Shown here piece after piece: positions 39,116 to 43,102 of a stretch of DNA of 43,102 nucleotides. The notes under the pieces are model-generated. The model saw nothing but the letters and a program-made list of their open reading frames with translations, was not told where the DNA came from and did not search any database. The stretch covers positions 1 to 43,102 of the IMG/VR virus record IMGVR_UViG_3300042402_003359. One strand, written 5' to 3'. The DNA comes from a virus. How positions within the stretch are numbered: the stretch's first letter is position 1; each line of letters starts with the position of its first letter. The translations under genes and the position numbers were made by a program.

Positions 39116-39431
39116 TTTCTTCTGTTTTTTCTACATAAAAAGTTTCATCATAAATCTCATCTACGTATCTTTTTGCAATCTTTTTACACTTCTTAATAGT
39201 GCGTTCCTTAGTAGATTGTTGGCTTTTAATCATGGGGTCGCTTTGCTCAAATAATTCATGTGCAAGTGATATTACTTGCATATTTTCAGCTCTAGTAGGA
39301 GCTTCAAATTCAAAATCTATATCTTCTTCCAACTCTTCGTCAATAACCTCGTCATCTTGATATTTTCTAGTAAATATAAAGTAAGTTAGCCCTAACACCC
39401 AAATAGATAATATTATTAATGATAGTATCAT
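39099..39431 (-). CDS. Membrane-anchored acidic phage protein
   Basis: The N-terminus is one transmembrane helix (MILSLIILSIWVLGLTYFIF), followed by a very acidic segment (DDEVIDEELEEDIDFEFEAP) and a basic C-terminal half. It probably exposes the charged part to the cytoplasm. Its ATG overlaps the phosphoesterase stop at 39431. The function is unknown. Confidence 0.6.
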   Translation of the reverse strand: MILSLIILSIWVLGLTYFIFTRKYQDDEVIDEELEEDIDFEFEAPTRAENMQVISLAHELFEQSDPMIKSQQSTKERTIKKCKKIAKRYVDEIYDETFYVEKTEENGTES

Positions 39432-40405
39432 TATAGTACTTTACCTTTTAATATTCTTTTGTTTTGAACTTCAAAATTGCCTTTAGCATCTATATCTACT
39501 ATTGCAAAACCATGATTCCATTTGTTTATAGGCATATATTCAGGATTCAATTCACATAAACATCCTAAACTAAATGTTGTAGTCAATTTGCCCTCTAAAT
39601 TGCTCTCTGAATGTTCACTTGTTTGGTGGTTGTGTCCTTGCATAGCTGATGCCTTAGCTTTTAAAAATAAACCCCTTGCAATGTTTACAGGACTAAATAC
39701 ACCACCAGCAAATTCGTGTCCATGCAACACGTTCAAATGTCCTAATTTTATAATTCTTTTTTCACCAATTATTGTAACATTTTTGGCTCTTTTTTTAATT
39801 ATTTCTTCAAGTTGAAACTCCTCCACATCAGCTATTTCTCCTGCTTTTTGCCAAAGGAAATGATTATATCTTTCTTCATGGTTTCCAATTTTTAAGTAAA
39901 TTTTGCATTTATAGATATTGTTAAGTATATCCATAAATTCTTCAAATGCTTTTAATTCCTCTGCAAAATTTCTTTTCTTAGGGTCTTTGCAATATCTACT
40001 TAATCCAAAAAAATCTAGGACATCACCATTAAGTAAAATAGCATCTATTTTCATTTTCTTTGTATAATCAAATACAGCAGTTAATGCACTAATGGAATGA
40101 TAAGGTATGTGAATATCAGAAAGTACTAATACTTTACTAGCTTTAATAACAAATTGAGTAAAACTTGTTTCATCGGACGCAGGAAGTTTATATGGATTCA
40201 TTGGTTTTGGTGGAGTTTTATTTTCAGCATCTATTTTTACAACTCGCTTACCAATATTACCTGTTATTCCTCTAATTATGCTTCTAGTGGCTTCTACACT
40301 CTCAAACATTAACGGATTATCTTTGACTATAATCCTCGCCAATTTAGCGTTTGGAAAATTTGGAAATTTCTTTAAATAAGTTCTACATATATCTGTTTTT
40401 GTCAT
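39431..40405 (-). CDS. Calcineurin-like metallophosphoesterase
   Basis: I start it at the ATG at 40405 (324 residues), not 40438: the longer N-terminus would include the promoter -7 box. All motifs of the family are present: SDIH (96-99), NGDV (126-129), GNHE (174-177), LHGHE (227-231) and GHNH (257-260). It hydrolyses phosphodiesters or monoesters using two metal ions; similar phage enzymes process DNA ends or nucleotides. The N-terminal 60 residues (RTYLKKFPNFPNAKLARIIV) look like a small DNA-binding helical unit. Confidence 0.88.
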   Translation of the reverse strand: MTKTDICRTYLKKFPNFPNAKLARIIVKDNPLMFESVEATRSIIRGITGNIGKRVVKIDAENKTPPKPMNPYKLPASDETSFTQFVIKASKVLVLSDIHIPYHSISALTAVFDYTKKMKIDAILLNGDVLDFFGLSRYCKDPKKRNFAEELKAFEEFMDILNNIYKCKIYLKIGNHEERYNHFLWQKAGEIADVEEFQLEEIIKKRAKNVTIIGEKRIIKLGHLNVLHGHEFAGGVFSPVNIARGLFLKAKASAMQGHNHQTSEHSESNLEGKLTTTFSLGCLCELNPEYMPINKWNHGFAIVDIDAKGNFEVQNKRILKGKVL

Positions 40406-40423
40406 TTTTTTGACTATTGGTTT

Positions 40424-40453
40424 CGCAAATATAAACATTATTTATTAAAAACA
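40424..40453 (-). promoter_or_regulatory. Promoter of the phosphoesterase operon
   Basis: TTTG, 18 bases and TATATTTG (-7 at 40431-40424) on the minus strand, 19 bases before the ATG at 40405. It supports that start choice. Confidence 0.65.
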
Positions 40454-40458
40454 AAATA

Positions 40459-40476
40459 GGGAGTATAAATACTCCC
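40459..40476. promoter_or_regulatory. Hairpin between two divergent promoters
   Basis: GGGAGTA-TAAA-TACTCCC forms a 7-bp stem. Leftward it is followed by a T-rich stretch, like a terminator, but both flanking genes point away from it, so it cannot end their transcription. It could insulate the two promoters or be an operator. Confidence 0.45.
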
Positions 40477-40523
40477 CAAACCAAAACAATAAAAATGAAC
40501 GTGTAAATATAATAATTAATATT

Positions 40524-40531
40524 TATATTTG
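40524..40531 (+). promoter_or_regulatory. Rightward promoter box (leaderless GTG start)
   Basis: TATATTTG lies 4 bases before the GTG at 40536. Same geometry as the leaderless promoters at 7051 and 8119. The -33 region lacks TTTG. Confidence 0.45.
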
Positions 40532-40535
40532 CTTT

Positions 40536-40805
40536 GTGAAAATTATAAAAATAAAATATTTCAAAACTGGGATGCTTAACAAAGTAGATTCAGTTGAATT
40601 ATTTAACGGAATAAGCACTATCTATGACTCATACGATAGGATTTATTTGAATTTGAATAATAGTCAATGCAGTATTGAATTTATAAAGTACTTGTATCAC
40701 TACTTATGGAGCGAATATGGGATAGATGAGGTTATGAATAAGATAATAGTAGAAGATAGCAAAGTAATGAGTAAAATAGAAGTAATCGGTAGTATTTACG
40801 CTTAA
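40536..40805 (+). CDS. Small phage protein, GTG start
   Basis: The 89-residue frame starts with GTG at 40536 (VKIIKIKYFKTGMLNKVDSV, initiated as Met); a later ATG at 40572 is the alternative. The body looks alpha/beta, with LNLNNSQCSIEFIKYLYHYL. No family is recognised. It leads the rightward lysis-end operon. Confidence 0.55.
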   Translation: MKIIKIKYFKTGMLNKVDSVELFNGISTIYDSYDRIYLNLNNSQCSIEFIKYLYHYLWSEYGIDEVMNKIIVEDSKVMSKIEVIGSIYA

Positions 40806-40815
40806 ATTATATAAA

Positions 40816-41022
40816 ATGAAAACATATAAAATTTACTTTGAAATTTTTGGCAAAAAGATGAAGTACGAAGTAGAAGCTGAAAGCAAAAATGACGCTATCA
40901 ATAAATTGAAAAACAATATAAACATTATCAAAATAGATGAGGGAATAAATGGGGGAATAAATGAGGGAATAAATGATGATGATGTACTTGAGAATTTAAA
41001 GAATATGTTTGGAATGAAGTAA
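40816..41022 (+). CDS. Small phage protein with C-terminal tandem repeat
   Basis: The 68-residue protein has a beta-alpha N-terminal unit (MKTYKIYFEIFGKKMKYEVE, ESKNDAINKLKNN) seen in small Bacteroidota phage proteins, then three near-identical (E/G)GIN repeats and an acidic tail ending NLKNMFGMK. The function is unknown. Confidence 0.6.
   Translation: MKTYKIYFEIFGKKMKYEVEAESKNDAINKLKNNINIIKIDEGINGGINEGINDDDVLENLKNMFGMK
40939..40974. repeat. Three 12-bp tandem repeats in a small gene
   Basis: GAGGGAATAAAT, GGGGGAATAAAT, GAGGGAATAAAT are followed by GATGATGATG. They encode EGIN-GGIN-EGIN-DDD. The unit keeps the reading frame. Confidence 0.85.
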
Positions 41023-41025
41023 AAT

Positions 41026-41181
41026 ATGAAAAAAAGAACTAAAAAAGAAATTGAAAAGGATATTGCAACCTATAAGCAATTAATAGCAATGTTTGAAGAA
41101 AAGAATGACTATGAAGCTATGGAGCGTTCTAAATTAAACTTAGAAAAATGCCTACTAGAATTGAAAAATATTAAAAATTAG
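41026..41181 (+). CDS. 51-residue helical peptide
   Basis: MKKRTKKEIEKDIATYKQLI... ends ELKNIKN (TAG). It is a continuous charged helix. It lies 3 bp after the preceding gene, so it is probably co-translated. The stop codon overlaps the left arm of the inverted repeat in the endolysin promoter. Confidence 0.55.
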   Translation: MKKRTKKEIEKDIATYKQLIAMFEEKNDYEAMERSKLNLEKCLLELKNIKN

Positions 41182-41207
41182 TAACAAATATGTGCTAAAT
41201 TTGTTAC
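41181..41207 (+). promoter_or_regulatory. Endolysin promoter with overlapping inverted repeat (putative operator)
   Basis: GTAACAAAT (41181-41189) and ATTTGTTAC (41199-41207) form a perfect 9-bp inverted repeat with a 9-bp centre. The -7 box TAAATTTG (41196-41203) lies within its right half, so a protein bound here would block the promoter. The ATG of the endolysin is at 41221. Confidence 0.55.
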
Positions 41208-41220
41208 AAAATAAAATCAA

Positions 41221-41640
41221 ATGGAAATATCTAAATATATATCATACAACGAAGCAACTAAAAGCCAAACGGCAATAAGACACGGGATTAAAAACGAGCC
41301 TAATGATGAGCAGTTACAAAATATGAAAATAGTTGGTACTAAATGTTTCGACCCAATTAGAGAATTTTATGGCAAACCATTAAGAGTTAGTAGTTTTTTT
41401 AGGTCTTTAGAATTAAATAGAAAAGTAGGTGGTGCTAAAAATTCGCAACATTTGAAAGGTCAAGCTATTGATATTGATGCTGGAAGTAAGATTGAAAATA
41501 AAAAATTATTTGATTTTGCTAAGGATAATTTAGAATTTGACCAACTAATTTTTGAATATGGGGATAATAGTGGTCCTGAATGGGTACATATAAGTTATAA
41601 TCATGGCAAAAACAGAAAGCAAGTATTAAGGATAAAATAA
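41221..41640 (+). CDS. Peptidase M15-type endolysin
   Basis: The 139-residue protein has the zinc site of M15A carboxypeptidases: SQHLKGQAIDID (75-86; His77 and Asp84) and WVHISYN (121-127; His123), plus SFFRSLELNRKVGGAKNSQH around the active site. It cleaves D-Ala-containing peptide cross-links of peptidoglycan. There is no signal peptide, so it needs a holin; the holin-like gene is at 30885. Its own promoter carries a possible operator. Confidence 0.93.
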   Translation: MEISKYISYNEATKSQTAIRHGIKNEPNDEQLQNMKIVGTKCFDPIREFYGKPLRVSSFFRSLELNRKVGGAKNSQHLKGQAIDIDAGSKIENKKLFDFAKDNLEFDQLIFEYGDNSGPEWVHISYNHGKNRKQVLRIK

Positions 41641-41664
41641 TCTATATATTAATATTTAATTTAT

Positions 41665-41672
41665 TATATTTG
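41665..41672 (+). promoter_or_regulatory. Promoter box before the HNH gene
   Basis: TATATTTG matches the -7 consensus 23 bases before the ATG at 41696. There is no TTTG at -33. An independent promoter is usual for homing endonuclease genes. Confidence 0.4.
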
Positions 41673-41695
41673 TGGTCGTAATCAAGTAAAATAAA

Positions 41696-42217
41696 ATGAA
41701 TATTTTTAAACAAATTACTGGATATAAGGGATTATATTCAGCATGTTCAAATGGAGATATTATTAGTTTACCTAAAAAAACAAGAAAAGGCACTAGGATA
41801 TTAAAACCTATAAAAGTAACTTTTGGTTATTATGCTGTTGATTTAGTAAAAGATAAAAAAGTTAAACGATTTTTAGTGCATAGATTGATTGCTAATACAT
41901 TTATAGATAATAAATCATCAAAGCCACAAGTAAACCATATTAACGGATTAAAGAGTGATAATAGACTTGAAAATTTAGAATGGAATACTCAAAGTGAAAA
42001 TCAAAAACATGCTATAAAAATAGGACTTAGGTCAGCAAAAGGAGAAAAAAATAGTCAATCTAAATTAACGAATAACAAAGTGTTGGAAATATTTAAAGAT
42101 AATTCAAAATATAGTATAATTGCTAAAAAATATAATATATCTATTCCTACTATATCAGATATAAAAAGAGGTTATAGCTGGTGTAGTGTTACTGGAATGG
42201 AAAGCAAAAAAATATAA
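41696..42217 (+). CDS. NUMOD4-HNH homing endonuclease
   Basis: Domain order in 173 residues: NUMOD4 (1-50; IFKQITGYKGLYSACSNGDI), HNH nuclease (FLVHRLIANTFI at 59-70 with His62; VNHINGLKSDNRLENLEW at 79-96), then a helix-turn-helix DNA-binding tail (IIAKKYNISIPTISDIKRGY). This is a free-standing homing endonuclease of phage type. It sits between the endolysin and oppositely oriented genes, and is intact. Confidence 0.93.
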   Translation: MNIFKQITGYKGLYSACSNGDIISLPKKTRKGTRILKPIKVTFGYYAVDLVKDKKVKRFLVHRLIANTFIDNKSSKPQVNHINGLKSDNRLENLEWNTQSENQKHAIKIGLRSAKGEKNSQSKLTNNKVLEIFKDNSKYSIIAKKYNISIPTISDIKRGYSWCSVTGMESKKI

Positions 42218-42232
42218 ATTAGTAAAACTGAA

Positions 42233-42254
42233 AAGATATTTATTACTATATCTT
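42233..42254. terminator. Weak inverted repeat between convergent genes
   Basis: AAGATAT (42233-42239) and ATATCTT (42248-42254) form a 7-bp stem with an 8-base loop. The stem has few G/C, so it is at best a weak bidirectional terminator for the genes ending at 42217 and 42253. Confidence 0.3.
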
Positions 42255-42654
42255 AACCTAGCTTAATAGTATCTATACACTTATCACACATTTGTACAAA
42301 TTCAGTATTGGATGTATTGCACTTGCATTTTTTGTATGTTAAATTGTATTTTTTAAAAATTAATTCAGCTTGTTTTATTGACACTTTGATGTTTAAATAT
42401 ATACTAGTATTACACAGACCAAACTCCCAATGCTCGAAATCCCAATCGGTTCTAGCTTCTCTGTATATTATTGTTATATGTTTAAATTTTTCTTTTGAAA
42501 ACATATCTAAAAATTCTTTAAATCCTATATCTGATGGACTTCTGTTGTAGTGTTTTTTGGGGTCGAATATATCTATATGATGACTATAAGAATTTAAGAT
42601 AGCATCACTATATATCTTTTTTACATCTTCTTTTTTAATATTATTTATTTGCAT
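42253..42654 (-). CDS. Phage protein with C-terminal Cys cluster
   Basis: The 133-residue protein ends with KKCKCNTSNTEFVQMCDKCI, whose CxC and CxxC pairs suggest a zinc ribbon. The N-terminal part is alpha/beta (HITIIYREARTDWDFEHWEF). No family is recognised. It is the last gene in the leftward early unit. Confidence 0.6.
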   Translation of the reverse strand: MQINNIKKEDVKKIYSDAILNSYSHHIDIFDPKKHYNRSPSDIGFKEFLDMFSKEKFKHITIIYREARTDWDFEHWEFGLCNTSIYLNIKVSIKQAELIFKKYNLTYKKCKCNTSNTEFVQMCDKCIDTIKLG

Positions 42655-42657
42655 ATT

Positions 42658-42786
42658 TTATTTTTGATGTTTTTCGCAGAATTTAATAGCCTTTGCAAAA
42701 CTTTCGGCAGTTAGTTTTTTATTGTCTTTTCCTGCATATAAGTAAAAAGCTATTTTTGTGATGATGTAATTATATAGTTGTTTCAT
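42658..42786 (-). CDS. 42-residue small protein
   Basis: ATG at 42786; MKQLYNYIITKIAFYLYAGK ... KHQK, TAA at 42658. It has an amphipathic aromatic N-terminus and a basic helical C-terminus. It lies 3 bp before the 133-residue gene. The function is unknown. Confidence 0.5.
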   Translation of the reverse strand: MKQLYNYIITKIAFYLYAGKDNKKLTAESFAKAIKFCEKHQK

Positions 42787-42892
42787 TTTATTTTTTAGAA
42801 ATTTGTTGATTATTACTTACTATATTTACCTTTATGTAGATATTAAGCATCATTGTAGAATTTATAACCTATCTATGAGTATTTTATCCTAC

Positions 42893-42918
42893 AATTCGCA
42901 ATTCGCGAATCACGAATT
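42893..42918. promoter_or_regulatory. 26-bp palindrome with CG core
   Basis: AATTCGCAATTCG and CGAATCACGAATT form an imperfect palindrome pairing 24 of 26 bases, centred on a perfect ATTCGCGAAT (42901-42910). It contains four CG dinucleotides, rare in this genome. It is in the 131-bp gap between the junction gene and the 42-codon gene (42787-42917), overlapping the former's stop by one base. The rest of the gap shows no ORF or clear promoter. Operator or replication-origin element are both possible. Confidence 0.5.
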
Positions 42919-43102
42919 TACTTTTTAAAAAATTCATGCAATACTTTAACATCTCCCAAATTTTCCAGCTTATGAGCTTCTAAATTTAACTTATGCAAAT
43001 TTATAACTTGATTGCTCAATCTACAAATTTCTTTTGATTTTAACACCTCTGTATCTAAATTCTTTTCAGATTCAATTTTCTTTATTTGCCCTAATAAGGC
43101 TT
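42918..43102 (-). CDS. Small phage protein, 3' part (gene crosses the circular junction)
   Basis: This is the right-hand part of the gene that starts at 136. Through the terminal repeat (42986-43102) it has the same codons as 1-117, and it then continues with NLEAHKLENLGDVKVLHEFF and KK to TAA at 42918-42920. Total length is about 67 residues. The family is unknown. Confidence 0.7.
   Translation of the reverse strand, partial: ALLGQIKKIESEKNLDTEVLKSKEICRLSNQVINLHKLNLEAHKLENLGDVKVLHEFFKK
42986..43102. repeat. Right copy of 117-bp terminal direct repeat
   Basis: Identical to 1-117. See the left copy: it indicates a circular or circularly permuted molecule of 42985 bp, or a short direct terminal repeat. 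Confidence 0.95.

Noticed and set aside
1-43102. Integrase, excisionase, CI-type repressor, tRNA, CRISPR array or insertion sequence
   Set aside because: I looked for recombinase catalytic patterns, cloverleaf-like sequence, spaced direct repeats and transposase motifs and saw none. The genome may be lytic, though absence by eye is not proof.

Overview
The window is one complete, AT-rich (roughly 30% GC by eye) double-stranded DNA phage genome of a Bacteroidota host, probably a flavobacterium- or chitinophaga-like bacterium. Bases 1-117 are repeated exactly at 42986-43102, and a small leftward gene is only complete when the two ends are joined, so the molecule is circular or circularly permuted with a unit of 42985 bp. 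The host assignment rests on many copies of the Bacteroidota sigma-ABfr promoter (TTTG, 19 bases, TAnnTTTG), A-rich starts without Shine-Dalgarno sequences, and families typical of that phylum (DUF3560, DUF6291, YopX). The late genes (large terminase, tape measure, tail proteins, portal, capsid, tail fibre) indicate a siphovirus. I saw no integrase, CRISPR array or tRNA.

Layout. (1) A leftward early unit runs from 6876 through position 1, across the junction, to 42253: a helicase-methyltransferase fusion, a DUF6291 replication protein, YopX, a protein with the DnaA DNA-binding domain, a winged-helix protein and small unknowns. (2) A rightward unit, 7063-25390: an SSB-like protein split by an in-frame UGA, a ParB-like protein overlapping an ABC-ATPase/GNAT (Mom-like) fusion, a GIY-YIG nuclease, terminase subunits, tape measure, tail proteins, portal, head morphogenesis, scaffold and connectors, and a lipoprotein. 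(3) A leftward block, 25387-28711, ends in a C5-cytosine methyltransferase. (4) A rightward block, 28912-32767: major capsid protein with its own promoter and terminator, holin-like membrane proteins and a C1q-like tail fibre. (5) A leftward recombination operon, 37904-32764: DUF3560, ERF annealing protein, YqaJ exonuclease and NinB, followed by two glycosyltransferase-like genes in overlapping cistrons. (6) Rightward NinG (38085). (7) Leftward metallophosphoesterase operon (40405-38753). (8) Rightward 40536-42217: small proteins, an M15 endolysin and an HNH homing endonuclease.

How it works together. Two large divergent intergenic regions (6877-7062 and 37905-38084) share a duplicated promoter cassette and probably launch early expression; a shorter version lies at 1633-1698. 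Replication and recombination use the DUF6291 protein, the DnaA-like protein, the SSB-like protein, ERF, YqaJ, NinB and NinG. DNA modification is unusually well represented: a fused helicase-methyltransferase, a C5-methyltransferase, the ParB/ABC/Mom-like pair and possibly the glycosyltransferases, with no partner restriction nuclease recognised. The strongest candidate for a poorly described system is the ParB + ABC-ATPase-GNAT pair. A structured leader with competing pairings upstream of the replication gene, and several apparently leaderless promoters, are also worth attention.
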